A stretch of 64,000 nt of DNA from Chrysemys picta bellii (lineage: Eukaryota; Chordata; Testudines; Emydidae), in NCBI RefSeq assembly GCF_011386835.1, contig NC_088799.1:73241302-73305301 (forward strand). The letters run 5' to 3'. Below the pieces are notes generated by a model. The model was not told the DNA's origin. It did not search any database and was given only the letters and a program-made list of their open reading frames with translations. Position numbers and translations under genes: made by a program. Positions 35,811 through 47,600 of this stretch are shown one piece after another (the stretch's first letter is position 1; each line of letters begins with the position of its first letter).

Positions 35811-37395
35811 AAAAAAAAAAACCCTCTGGTATGGGGACTATAATTTGGGAGATGCATGCGGGAGGTCCCATCCAGCCAGTAATAAAACATTATTGAAGCT
35901 TCTAAAAGGTATAGATAATTTTCTTATATAAAAGTCATTGCACCCAACATTTTAGACCTCATTATGATGAATTAGTCACTGCACTGGAAGTTAGTGATTG
36001 TTTAGACACCAGTGATCATAAGGGAAGACAGGGAAAAATCCATGGTTGGCAGGGCTAGAGACAATCATTAGGCCCAAATAATTTGCACCCAACTATCCAA
36101 AAACTGTTGCCTGAGGAGCTATCTGGCTTGTTGATGTTCACTTTTCATAAACCTTGAAATTTCCCAAGACTGGAAGAGTGCTAATATTGTACCACTATTC
36201 AAAAAGAGCAAGTAGTACAACCTGGGTAATTAAGGGCCACTTAGTCTGACATCAGTCCCAAGGAAAATAATGGAAAAGCTGTTATGGGATTCAATTAGTA
36301 AATAATTAAAAGATCGGAATATAATTAATACTAGTCAACATGGTTTACCAGAAAATAAGTATTGTCAAACAAACCTGATTTTATTCTTTGAGTATATTAT
36401 AAGTTTGGTTGCTAAAGGTAACTGTGTAGATGTAATACATTTCTGTAAGGCATTTGCCTTAGTACCATATGACATTCTGATTTTAAAAATAACATTATAT
36501 AATATCAATAAAGCACGTTATATGGATTATGACCTTTCAGCTCTCAAAGTAGTTGTCAGTGGTGAATCATCTTTGAATGGGGAAGTTACTAGTGGGGTTC
36601 TGCGGGGACTGGTATAAGGCCTGATGCTATCTGACATTTTTATCAATGATCTGTAAGTAAACATAAAATCATTGCTGATAAAATTTGTGGACAAAAAAAT
36701 TGACAGAATCATGAATAATAATGAGGCCAGGGCAGTTGTACAAAGGGATTTGGATTGCCTGGCAAGCTGCGTCCATTCAAATACAATGTGTTTTAATATA
36801 GTCAAATGCAAACTTTCATACTTGGCAATGAGGAATGCAGGCTATACCTACAGAATGGAGTATTGTATCCTGGAAAGCAAAGACTCTGAAAAGGATGTAG
36901 GGATCATAGTGGACAAGTAATTCAAAATAAGCTCCCAGTGCAATGCTGTGACAAACAAAGATAATTCAATCCTTGGTTGTATAAACAAGAGAAAAGAGTG
37001 GAAGTAGGGAGGTGATTTTTCCTCTGTATATGGCATTAGAAAGACCTGTTTAAGAATACTGTGTACAGTTCTGGTTTCCACATTTTAAAAGAGGTTGAAT
37101 AATTGGAGAGGATGTAGAAAAGAGTCACAAAAATTATTTGCGGGCTGGGGAAATTGTCTACCAGTGAGATACTTAAAGATCTCAATTCGTTTAGTTTATC
37201 AAAACAGAGACTCACGAGGTATCTTGATTTATGTATTAGTACGGCCATTGGGAGAAAACCCTGGGTACTAAAGGGTGCTTTAACCTACCAAAAAAAAAAA
37301 CAGGAGTACTTGTGGCAGCTTAGAGTCTAACACATTTATTTGAGCATAAGCTTTCGTGGGCTATAAGCTTATGCTCAAATAAATTTGTTAGTCTC

Positions 37396-38803
37396 TGTAG
37401 TGAGTCGGTGTGGCTCCCCTCCTGCCCGGAAGAGGGAGCCCACGTGCAGGCACCAGAGTGGGTGGGACCACCACCGCCTGTCCCCGCCCCCCGGAAGTCA
37501 AGGGGCGGGACAGGAAGTATAAAGGCCGGCCGCCAGAGCTCAGTCGGCGGCCAGCCACCACAGGGAGCAGACGAGCTACCCCGGGCCCGCTACGAGGAGG
37601 AGCCGCCGGAGCCCGTTCACGCCCGCTACTGGGAGAATCCCTGGGAACCGCACCCCACTAACCCTGAGGGTGAGACTGGACCCGAACCCCTTCGCCCCTG
37701 CTGCTATCCAGAGGAGCCGCCTGAGGACCATTGGCCGGACTTCCCGGCAGAGCTACCAGACTTGCCGCCGAGCCCGGGCAGAGAGGAGCCCATGCAGGTG
37801 GACTGGCCCGATCCCGGCGCTACGAACGAGGTAGGCTCTGAGGGGGATCACGGAAGTAGCCCGGGGGTAGCCGACCCCGGTCCGGCTGCAACTGAGTGTG
37901 AGCCTATGTCAGTGTGTTGCGGTCTGGATACCCCACTGACCAGCAGCGGCAGCAACCGCTGTTAGGGCCCCGGGCTGGAACGCAGTGGAGTGGGTGGGCC
38001 TGCGTTCCCCCCTGCCACCCTCCGCACGGGTGGCAGGCTTCCCCCTCACCCAACGCTCGGCTACAGAAAGCCTAGGCGTACCTTATCTGAACTATTTGCT
38101 CGCTCAGCCCCTGCAACAAGGGCCTGAGTCTAACTGTGTTTGCCCCGCCCTGATCCAGGGCCGGGGCTTTGAACTATTTGCTCGCTCAGCCCCTGCAACA
38201 AGGGCCTGAGTCTAACTGTGTTTGCCCCGCCCTGATCCAGGGCCTGGGCTTTGAACTATTTGCTCGCTCAGCCCCTGCAACAAGGGCCTGAGTCTAACTG
38301 TGTTTGCCCCGCCCTGATCCAGGGCCTGGGCTTTGAACTATTTGCTCGCTCAGCCCCTGCAACAAGGGCCTGAGTCTAACTGTGTTTGCCCCGCCCTGAT
38401 CCAGGGCCTGGGCTTTGAACTATTTGTTCGCTCAGCCCCTGCAACAAGGGCCTGAGTCTAACTGTGTTTGCCCCGCCCTGATCCAGGGCCTGGGCTCTGA
38501 ACTATTTGCTCGCTCAGCCCCTGCAAACAAGGGCCTGAGCTAACTGTGTTTGCCCCGCCCTGATCCAGGGCCCGGGCTTTGAACTATTTGCCCGCTCAGC
38601 CCCAGCAAGCTAGGGTCTGAGCTAACTGTGTTTGCCCCGCCCTGATCCAGGGCCTGGGCTCCTAAGCTTTAACTGTGGTTGCTCCGACTCTGCACCAAAG
38701 AGCCGGAGTTTCGGGACTAACTGACTGCGTGTTCCCACAGTAGTGAGTCGGTGTGGCTCCCCTCCTGCCCGGAAGGGTCGAGCCCCGGCTAGGACCGACT
38801 ACA
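37396..38803 (+). repeat. 1.4-kb LTR (solo) with 82-bp minisatellite
   Basis: Ends TGTAGTGAGTCGG..CCGACTACA and a perfect 5-bp duplication GTCTC (37391-37395, 38804-38808). A TATA box GTATAAAGG lies at about 37518-37526. GC-rich, unlike its surroundings. A 185-codon ORF (37408-37965) is Pro/Glu-rich and is probably incidental, because it overlaps promoter-type sequence. The first 35 bp recur at about 38741-38776 close to the right end. A homologous, truncated copy occurs at 63073-64000. Could also be a non-autonomous LTR element rather than a solo LTR. Confidence 0.65.
38089..38662 (+). repeat. seven-copy 82-bp minisatellite
   Basis: Units beginning GAACTATTTGCTCGCTCAGC start at 38089, 38171, 38253, 38335, 38417, 38499 and 38581, exactly 82 bp apart. 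Central copies are almost identical; the last two drift. Internal to the LTR. Confidence 0.95.
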
Positions 38804-39190
38804 GTCTCTAAGGTGCCACAAGTACTCCTGTTCTTTTTGCGGATACAGACTAACACGGCTGCTACTCTGAACCCTTAACCTAGCAGAGAAAATGATAAGA
38901 ACCAATGGCTGGATGCTGAAGCTGGACAAATACAAATTTGATATAAGGCACACATTTTTAACAGTGATGGTGACTAACCACTGGAACAAACTAGCAAGGG
39001 AATTGGTGGATTCCCTATCTTTTTATGTCTTCAGATCAGAGACTGGATGTGATCTGAAAATTATGCCATGCAAGTTATTGGGCTCAGCACAGGGGCAATT
39101 GAGTGAAATGTAATGGCTTGTGATGTAAAGGAGGTCAGACTTACATGATCTAATGGTCCCTTTTGGCCTTACACTAGCAATCAATGATTC

Positions 39191-40663
39191 ACATTAGTAG
39201 ACTGGATGCAAGTAATTGCTAATGAGCTTCAGAACCTTTTGTCTATAGGTCGGCAGTATGAATCCAGCCTAATTCAGCATTGATTAAGTTGTTCCCCTCT
39301 ACTGCATTTTTGGTGGATGTCCGTTCCAGCTCCCATGTCATGAAGTCACTATTATGCTTTGCATTAATTAGCAGGCTCAGCAGTGGGGACAAGAATTGCA
39401 TGAACCATGGAGACTCAAAATTGCCCATTACTGCTAAAGAAAATTCACTTACCCCAACACATCAGGGTTGAGACATGCTGGCAGGGCAGTGTGTATGGGA
39501 AGCTTGTCTTGCTGCTGTTGCTGCTTCCCTATATATAAACAGAGGGCTTCAATCACCAGGGCTGCGCAAGCACTGTATCACATTTTTTAAAGACAGAGTT
39601 TATTGTGCAAGCTAATTGGTAACTATATAAATAAACACGTTAAATAGTTTACATAAAATGGCACACATGGAGCTGGACAAAACTTAGTTCTGGCTAAGCT
39701 TGTATTATAATAACATTGCCACTTTGTATTCTCCCACCCCCCCAATATTTTTCCCTTTATTATTATTAAATTCAATGGCATCTGGGAATTTCATTATTGC
39801 CCAGGGGGAAAAATATTTTTGGCTGTGGATGGTGGTTGATTGCTCTCATGGTGTTTTGACCAGTGCTTAAGTCAGTGCTTTTATCTGCTTGAGTCAGAAC
39901 TACATTCCAGTATCAGAATTCAAGGCTTTCACTTTTGGCTTCCCCTTTACTTACCTTAGATGTAACAAATACTCAGGCCTACTTACACTATGCAAAGTAA
40001 CAACTGAATTGTCACACAATATATCTGGCTAACCCTGATTGTGGTGTAAGGATAAAAAAACAAAAATGCAAACACACACAAAAAAACTTAATACTGAAGA
40101 AAAGAAACACTCTAACACTCTTAATCTGTAGGACACTTAAGAAAAAAACACTTAATGTTTCTTTGCCTTTCTGTTATTGCTCACAGTAGTCTTTCAATTA
40201 CTTGGATTAGAGTTTAGAGACATAATAACAAAACATATCACCAAGAAAAAAGGCACTGTTACTGAGACAGTTATGAGAAGAAAGCACACTTGAAGGGTTG
40301 CTTTGAAGCATTCTTTTTGTACCTAAGTGTTGAGGCTGTTTTGCGCCCCCACCCCCAATAAAAAAGCACATGGATCGTGTTTTATAGTACTTTGCTCTTT
40401 CATTCCCTGCTACTAGAAAACATTTAGCATTTGTAGCCCCACATTTCATGGCAAACACTATAATACAACAGTGCTATTAAACAAAATAAAACAAACAAAC
40501 AAAAGCCCTCCCCTCTTCCTCACACAATTCTTTGAGAGCCAGGGAATAAGCACTACATCATACCATCTTTAGATGGAAGGTTCATTGCACAGTTAAATTG
40601 GATGTTTAGACAATTGTAAAAGACAATGGACAAGAGTGGGAAACTTGCTAATATTCCTGCTAT
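39191..40663. other. non-coding, apparently unique
   Basis: AT-rich; no recognisable element or gene. Confidence 0.45.
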
Positions 40664-40832
40664 CTACATATTAAGAGGTTCCCCTGGCTCATCTGAGTTG
40701 CTCAGATTCCATGGTAATGCCATAGTGTAAAGACCTGAATAGACTAAAACTGCATAGAGTGCAACTGTGATGCTCACTATCATGAGAGACACCCGGAAAG
40801 CAGAAGCAAGACCGTTGCGGAGTGAACCATTA

Positions 40833-43380
40833 CACTGCTCTACAGCCAAAATGCTTCTGAAATAAATGTAGTCAAACTTTACTAATTCTGGGTCACTGAG
40901 AACGAAAATGAGGCTTAAAATTGTTGATTGGCTCTAGTTTTCAAGATATGCTATTGGGTCAGTATATACGACCCTTGACTTGGGAATGGCGGAGGATAAG
41001 TGAGTTATAAAGGGAAGGGATCTCAATTTAAACCAGAAATGACTAAAATACATCTCTGACTGGATCTATGAATAAATCTATGACTGGGTTTGGACAGTAC
41101 TTGCTTTTTAGGCAAAACAATGAATGATGCAATCTGAAGCTGGTATTGTGTCATACATGATAGGAATTGCATCATGTTATTCCTAGAAGTCATGGATGAT
41201 GCAATCATAACGAAGCTTACATCACTCTGCTGAACAAATTGCCCTATATCAGCTCTAGAAATCAAACAGTGTCGTGCTCTCTTATTTGTCAGTGTTTGAT
41301 TTTGCAAAGGGACACATTTCTGTTTAGCCAAAGTGAGCAGAAATGCCTCAAACTTGTGTGAACAGTGCAGATAACTTCTGCTATGTTTGTGGTGAAGTAA
41401 CTTTTGCATCACAAAAGCACAGTATAACCACAATGGTTAAGAAAGCCTATCACCTTTATTTTGGCTGCAAAATTGGAGATCAGGACAAGAGGTGGGCCCC
41501 ACACATATGCTGCAACACTTGTGCAACAAATCTTCACCAGTGGTTGAACAGGAAAAGAAAAACTATGCCTTTTGCGGTGCCAATGATTTGGAGAGAGCCA
41601 ACAGATCATACCAGCAATTGTTACTTCTGCATGGTGCCTCCAGTTGGGAAAGGTGTGTCAAAGAAGAAAAAATGGACTGTGCATTATCCAAACATTCCAG
41701 CAGCTATATGCCCAGTACCCCACGGAGAAGGACTGCCGGTTCCTGATGCACCAGAATCATTCTCACTTGAGTCAGACGAGGAAGAGGAAGAGGATGAAAC
41801 TTCTGGTCCTGAACCATCAATGTCACAGGACCCACATTTTCTCCCATACTCCTCCTCTGAACCACACCTCATAACACAAGGTGAACTGAATGACCTTGTC
41901 AGGGATTTGGAACTACTCAAGAGTAAGGCAGAGCTGTTGGGCTCCAGACTACAGCAGTGGAATCTCCTGGCAGGTGATGTTAGGGTTTCCATGTTCCGTG
42001 ACTGTCAAAAGGATCTTGTCCCATTCTTCTTCCTGGAAGGTGATCTTGTAGCCTGCAACAACATCGATGGTGTGATGGAAGCCCTCAACATCGTTCACAT
42101 TCCAAATGAGTGGAGACTGTTCATTGATTCATCGAAGATGAGTCTTAAAGCTGTTTTACTGCATAATGGCAATGTTTTGCCATCAATTCCAGTTGGTCAT
42201 GCAGTCCATATGAAGGAAACCTATGACAACATGAAACAACTTTTGAGGTGCATAAACTATGACCAACATCAGTGGCAGTTTTGTGGCGATTTGAAGGTTG
42301 TTGCTTTCTTGCTTGGTCTGCAGACTGGATACACAAAGTACTGCTGTTTTCTCTGCGAATGGGATAGTTGTGCAAGAGATTCCCACTACATCAAGAAAGA
42401 TTGGCCACTCCGACAGTCATTGGAGCCTGGGAGGAAAGGTGTTCAGCATCCAACACTTGTTGAATCAAGGAAGATTTTGTCATCATCCTTACACATCAAG
42501 CTGGGTCTGATGAAGAACTTTGTCCAGGCCATTGACAAAACACAAGTAGCTTTCAAGTACCTCCGTGGAAAATTTCCAAGGTTAAGTGAAGCTAAGATAA
42601 AGGAAGGTGTCTTTGTTGGTCCTCAGATTCGTGAACTTCTTCGAGATGATGCATTTGACCATGCACTGTGTGGCAAGGAAAAGACGGCATGGAAAGCCTT
42701 CCAGTTAGTGGCAATCAATTTTCTCAGAAACAACAAGGCAGACAACTACAGGTTGTTGGTGGAAAACCTCCTCAAGGCATACAAAAGCCTTGGTTGCAAC
42801 ATGTCACTAAAGATACATTTTTTGTACTCTCATCTAGATTTTTTTTCCACCGAATTGCGGAGCAGTGAGCGACGAGCACGGCGAGCGATTTCACCAGGAC
42901 ATTGCAACAATGGAGAAACGCTATCAGGGCAAATGGACCCATCAATGCTTGCAGACTATTGCTGGACAGTGACAAGAGATGCTCCATTTAATGAATACAA
43001 GAGATGAGCCAAGAAGCACCGAGTAGACACTGAATAGGACTAAACTATGTACATAATGGTTTTTTTCCTTTTGTTTCCTAATACATTTTATTTATATAAC
43101 CCTTTTGCTGATTTTTAAAGTGTTACATAAACAGGACAGGTGAAATATTATCATGTAAAGCAACCATAAACACATGAAAAGACCTAGGTTTACAATTTAT
43201 AATTAAAACTCTACTATCTACACAATATACATAGACATAAAATGTAAACTTAAATATCTTAGAAACAGTAGCCAATCAGTTGTTTTAATTGTCATATTTG
43301 AATTCAGTACATCAAAATACATAATAAATAGCACATTTTATCTCTGAAGCAGACGACTTCTCAAAAATTTTAGACCAGTG
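40833..43380 (+). mobile_element. CACTA-like DNA transposon, nearly intact
   Basis: A 2.55-kb element starting CACTGCTCTACA and ending TTTTAGACCAGTG, with a 3-bp duplication TTA (40830-40832, 43381-43383). The two ends remain related for over 100 bp as degenerate inverted repeats (e.g. CTTCTGAAATAA/CTTCAGAGATAA and TGATTGGCT on both sides). CACTG/CACTA ends plus a 2-3-bp duplication are the hallmark of the CACTA (EnSpm) group. It encodes one large ORF (41343-43007). Superfamily assignment is inference. Confidence 0.65.
41343..43007 (+). CDS. DDE-type transposase of CACTA-like element
   Basis: A 554-codon single ORF. The N-terminus has zinc-finger-like Cys/His clusters (CYVC 13-16, HICCNTC 54-60, CYFC 93-96), an acidic linker (143-153), and a helix LNDLVRDLELLKSKAELLGS (182-201). 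Candidate catalytic residues are Asp262 in RLFIDSSK and Asp316 in CGDLK, followed by a CxxC (335-338), an arrangement known from CACTA/Transib-type nucleases. Residues about 502-531 are out of frame: a T-run at 42839-42846 adds one base, and one base is missing near 42935. The alternative frame there reads SDEHGERFHQD, the probable third catalytic segment, and the original frame returns at DPSMLADYCW. The start Met is the first in frame, followed directly by the Cys cluster. The protein as encoded is probably inactive unless the T-run is a sequencing error. Confidence 0.7.
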   Translation: MPQTCVNSADNFCYVCGEVTFASQKHSITTMVKKAYHLYFGCKIGDQDKRWAPHICCNTCATNLHQWLNRKRKTMPFAVPMIWREPTDHTSNCYFCMVPPVGKGVSKKKKWTVHYPNIPAAICPVPHGEGLPVPDAPESFSLESDEEEEEDETSGPEPSMSQDPHFLPYSSSEPHLITQGELNDLVRDLELLKSKAELLGSRLQQWNLLAGDVRVSMFRDCQKDLVPFFFLEGDLVACNNIDGVMEALNIVHIPNEWRLFIDSSKMSLKAVLLHNGNVLPSIPVGHAVHMKETYDNMKQLLRCINYDQHQWQFCGDLKVVAFLLGLQTGYTKYCCFLCEWDSCARDSHYIKKDWPLRQSLEPGRKGVQHPTLVESRKILSSSLHIKLGLMKNFVQAIDKTQVAFKYLRGKFPRLSEAKIKEGVFVGPQIRELLRDDAFDHALCGKEKTAWKAFQLVAINFLRNNKADNYRLLVENLLKAYKSLGCNMSLKIHFLYSHLDFFSTELRSSERRARRAISPGHCNNGETLSGQMDPSMLADYCWTVTRDAPFNEYKR

Positions 43381-45736
43381 TTACATGGCTCACATGAGAG
43401 TAGCCAGTTGTATTGGGTATAGTTAAATGTATTTGACATACTGGTCACTATCCAGCAATCTGGCATCTTTAACATCTTTACAGTTTTGCTTCCCATAGCT
43501 AGTTAATTATGCTATTCTATTCTTGGTGCAGCATATATTTAGTATGGGGGGTACAGTGAATATCACAATAATTGGATGTGGCTATCCAAAGGTAAAAACG
43601 TTCAATGGGATTTCAGTTCCTAAGTGCCTAAATCACTTTTGAAATATTAGGCTTCCTTAATGAGTTAGATATTGAAATGCTGAGTGCAGCAATGCCTAAA
43701 TATCTTTACAAATCTGGGTCTAAGTGAGCAGTTTTGAAAACACTTTTTACAATTTTACCCTTGATCTCTCTGTCCTTTGATCACCCTCACAAGTAAAGGG
43801 GGATAATAACACTTCTGTATTAAGATTGTTGAGAAATTTAATTTATTTATATTCTTAGAGATGGATAGAAGATGTAAAAGAAGAGGGAAGGGGCATTTAT
43901 TATTTTAATAGATAAACCTTTTTCAGAGGTGTTAGAGATTTATGAAGAATCAGACTTGACAGGAAATTCCTAATCCAGTTCATTGGATATGAAAATGCCT
44001 TGTATGCAAGAAGCTACAGTTAGCACATTGTCTAAATAAATAACATTCTTGCATCAAGAAGAGGGCTGCATTAATGACATTATAGGTCTTGCTGCTGTAT
44101 AGTAATGAGTTTTCTTTATTCCTGGTTTATTGGTAGGGACATCATACAGTAATTCCACCTGTCTCATTTCAGTTCAAGCAAGGTATAAAATATGAAGGCT
44201 ATCACCTCCCTTGGGCTGTGACACAGAGTTAAAACAAATCTGAGTGTTTCTCATTAGGGCTTTCACTATTTTTGTCATTTAGAAAATTTTCCCCTTATTT
44301 ATGTTTTTGCTTCTCAATGTGTAGGCACATCAGTGGATGATCAGTACAAATAAAAGGGAGATCATATATAACTAATTAGATTAATTTCTTGCAAGAGAAC
44401 GCTAACAGGGTTGAAAAAGTAAACATAATCAACCTGGATTTAAAGACGACTTTTATAGGTTGCTATATGAAAGTTTTGTATATATGATTGAATACAGTGT
44501 CATCAACGTGAGAACTCTGGTGGACCCATGAGACAAATTGTACATCATGGTTGCCTTTTAGATTTGCTTCCAGGAAGGAGAGATCCCCTGCATTTATGCT
44601 GAGCCTTTAAAAGCACAATTTACAAGTTTCAATTCTATTGGTAATGTAAAAGTATATTTTGAAATAAAAAGTATACTTTCAGAAAGGTTTGAAAATGCCA
44701 CTATGACTTGCTTAGTTATGGCCAGGGAACTCCCTGCCTGTTTCTATTCAACACAGAGATCATTGAAGCCTCTGTATAATAAATAAATAAATAATATCAA
44801 AGAATAAATATTAATATTTTAAACAATGATCCTGAGGAGTAGATACAAAATGGTAGCTGTAGTTAATTGACAAACTTTTATGAAAGATATTGACATCTGT
44901 GGGTTTTCCATAGTTTTAAACTGGTAGCACTTGATGGTATTGATCATGAAATTCTAATTCAAGAGAGAGTGATAAATTGATAGAGATTGGGTATGGCGGT
45001 TACAAATTGGAGCCAAGATTGGTGCAAGGCAAAGTTTCCTTTATACTTTAGTGACCTGAAGACAGGAAATAAACATGGCATATTATGTAGAAGGAATGAT
45101 CAGTAACAAAGTTAAGTGATTTGGTTTAGCTAAAATGATTAGTGAGAAAAAATGGGGTGTAAGATGGGAAGCGAGTCAAGCATTTAAGAATAGAAAAACT
45201 CTATGTGAACTGGTGCAGGTTAGGGACAGTTGAATGTTCAGTTTAGGGAAGAGAAACTGGCTTTTCCATGGCAAGTCTGATGTGTGGAAAAATAAAGTTA
45301 ATTGCTTTTCACTTCCTCTGTAGAATATTTTTAAAAAATCTAGATGTCTTTACAAAAGTATATTCCCATGGAAAACAGCTAGTTAAAATCTTTGTTGCTA
45401 TTCACTGAAGATAATCTGAAAAGTTTCTAAATTATTAATTAAAAAGCTATTAATTTCATTCTAACATTTTGAATTAATAAGTCATTTGGGGGCAACCTGT
45501 TAGTTTAGACTGCTCTTAAAGAAATCTGAATGAGAGGACTTATGTGATATGCAAGTGTGTTTGACATTAAACTTTAATTGCTTTGTTTATTTTTAAATTT
45601 TATTGGGGATGTTTTTAGAGTGTGGATTAGTCCAGGAAGAAAATATTATTGATTTTAGTATGGATAGAAATGAGGCCTGAGATTTACAGGGCATGTACAA
45701 GTAGGATAAATGCATCAGTTAAAATGCCTCCCACCT
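43381..45736. other. non-coding; ancient repeat copy 3 and decayed scraps
   Basis: 43590-43770 is the third copy of the old repeat seen at 30865 and 34553 (CCTAAGTGCCTAAATCAC). A possible CR1 scrap lies at 44400-44480. Otherwise unique AT-rich DNA. Confidence 0.4.
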
Positions 45737-45744
45737 ACAAGTAC

Positions 45745-45866
45745 TAGGGTGACCAGATGTCCCGATTTTATAGGGACAGTCCCGTGTTTTGGGTCTTTTT
45801 CTTATATAGGCTCCTATTAACCCCCACCCTGTCTCGATTTTTCACATTTGCTGTCTGGTCACCCTG
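45745..45866. mobile_element. short hAT-type MITE
   Basis: A 122-bp element, TAGGGTGACCAGA..TCTGGTCACCCTG, near-perfect inverted ends, flanked by ACAAGTAC (45737-45744) and ACAAATAC (45867-45874). Non-coding. Confidence 0.75.
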
Positions 45867-45874
45867 ACAAATAC

Positions 45875-46290
45875 CAGGGGTTCAGGATTCCTTGCTACAC
45901 CAACAAGCCAACCATACTATAAATGACCCCATTTCAGGAAGGTGGTAAAAGTAAAAAGTGCCATTATTTTCCCTACTTGTTGTTCCTATGTTGCAACAAT
46001 TGTACTCTTCCAGGTCCGAGAAGGAGACTGTACATTTCAGATGACAGCCAAGTCATAATCTTGGATGGGACTCACTGAAGATTTAGAATGTTTTAACTAC
46101 ATGTAAATACAGGATTTTCCCAACATTTGTCTTTCACAAAAATGTTTTTATACTCTAGCTGACTGCTTTATAGAGTCTCAAATAGACTGTTCCAAGCTAT
46201 GGCAAGATTTGTCTCAGTATTCTCCTCAAGGAAATTAATCTTCTGAAGATAAGAAGATAAGAAGATTTACAAAAGACTTGATTTTTCTTC

Positions 46291-46321
<31 letters not shown>

Positions 46322-47600
46322 GAATGAAAACTGTGTACATTAGGAATGCAGACATGTTTTGATCTGCAGATTTTAAATCCAGAGGGGTTCTTAAAAGTAC
46401 AATGATTTTTTCCAAAACAAAAACTGGAACAAAGGTGCAAAATTTCCCATTCTTCTGAATCTTCTTTTTAAATGGTCAGAGTGAGATACTTTGAAAAAAG
46501 ATGTTTTAACTGCTCTGTCATGGAACCTTGGAGAGCCTGTTTGGATTTTAATTCCAATTAAAAACATATTTTCTTTGTAAAGCTTCTTTCTGATCTTGAA
46601 AGTGATAGAAAGGTCTGTCTGAAAAAAGATGGAATGCAATTTCCTAGTAAATACAAAGCCTTAATATTAAATGAATGTGGGTTTATCTGTTGTCATGTGG
46701 AACACAAAGCTGTTTTAACTGCAAAAGTCTAATATCAGTGGAACTATTTAATCATTACTCTGAATCTGATATATGGTTCTGATATATGGAATCTGATATT
46801 TTGAACTTGATCAAGTAACTCATTAAAACTAAAAAGGGAAAAATTCTAGAACTATTTTAAGTCCTTAAAGTAATGCACTGTGTAAGGACTTCCTTTCAGT
46901 AGACAAATTTCAAGTGTTTGCATGATGTGACAGGGTGCAATGTCTTACCTGCCAAACCTGTAAGAGCATAATATCTCTCTAACAATCTTCAAAATTCATA
47001 ATTTGGTTGACAGTGGGGACTGCTACATTTACGAACTTTGTTCATTCAGCTTTATAAAATGTCTACAATGAAGCCAGAGAAATTTGTATTCTTCCTTGAT
47101 TTACAGAAATGCAGAAAAATTCAAGGTTTATTATAGAAAAATTTCTATTTCCCCTCTTCCTCTTTCACAGAAAAAACTACCCAATCCCATGATTTTTATA
47201 GCCTCCTAAAACAGAAGTAAAATACCTTTCAGGGTAGCCTAATATCCTACCTGGTAATCTTGGACAAATTTGGTGGTATATTCAGACATATTTCAACTGG
47301 GATCACAGGCCACTGCCAGTCCCCATAAAGATTTTTTCTTGTGCTTCTGGCAAATGGAGTATCTAGGAGTAAAATAGCAACCCAGTATTTGTCAAGGAAT
47401 TAAAGATCAATTAAGTAAAATCCAGAGACCAAATGTTTCCCTTATTCATAAAAAAGTGCAGATGGAAATGGACAAGTCTAAGGCATCTGCGGCTATGTGT
47501 GGTGTAGGGCCAGAGGGATGCAGAATGAGCCAAAAAAACATAGACGAGGTCAGGATCTTTGGGAAAACAAATCCCCTGATTACTGACCTCGGAACCAATT
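45875..47600. other. non-coding; (CTT)n repeat
   Basis: Unique AT-rich DNA with a (CTT)n/poly-T tract at 46287-46320. The ORFs here are background. Confidence 0.5.

Larger units (their letters stand above)
37288..38874. mobile_element. Penelope-like insertion, itself split by an LTR
   Basis: Flanked by TTAACCTA (37280-37287 and 38875-38882). The left arm (37288-about 37358) is inverted relative to the right arm (about 37361-37395 plus 38809-38874). The shared signatures GCATAAGCTTTCGTGGG and GTTAGTCTCT are present. The CTGATGA half of the hammerhead core is lost at the inversion junction. The right arm is interrupted exactly by the element 37396-38803. Confidence 0.65.
36060..39190 (+). mobile_element. 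old CR1 LINE split by nested insertions
   Basis: Decayed RT on the plus strand: CVDVIHFCKAFALVPYDIL (36405-36617, equivalent to [11 protein letters not shown]), SSLNGEVTSGVLRGLV ([10 protein letters not shown]), then the decayed C-terminal part to 37279. The copy resumes at 38875-39190 with the CR1 tail (a GGTCCCTTTTGGCC phrase near 39152-39165). The gap is filled by the Penelope-like element 37288-38874. Not functional. Confidence 0.75.

Noticed and set aside
36405..36617. Plus-strand ORF as a unique gene
   Set aside because: It matches the order of CR1 reverse-transcriptase motifs and is part of an old LINE.
37408..37965. 185-codon ORF as a host gene
   Set aside because: Proline/glutamate-rich reading of GC-rich LTR sequence overlapping the TATA region, bounded by LTR ends.
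38089..38662. Regular direct repeats resembling a CRISPR array
   Set aside because: Units are contiguous 82-bp copies without unique spacers, in a eukaryotic LTR.
46287..46320. (CTT)n tract as a regulatory element
   Set aside because: Simple repeat with no associated gene.
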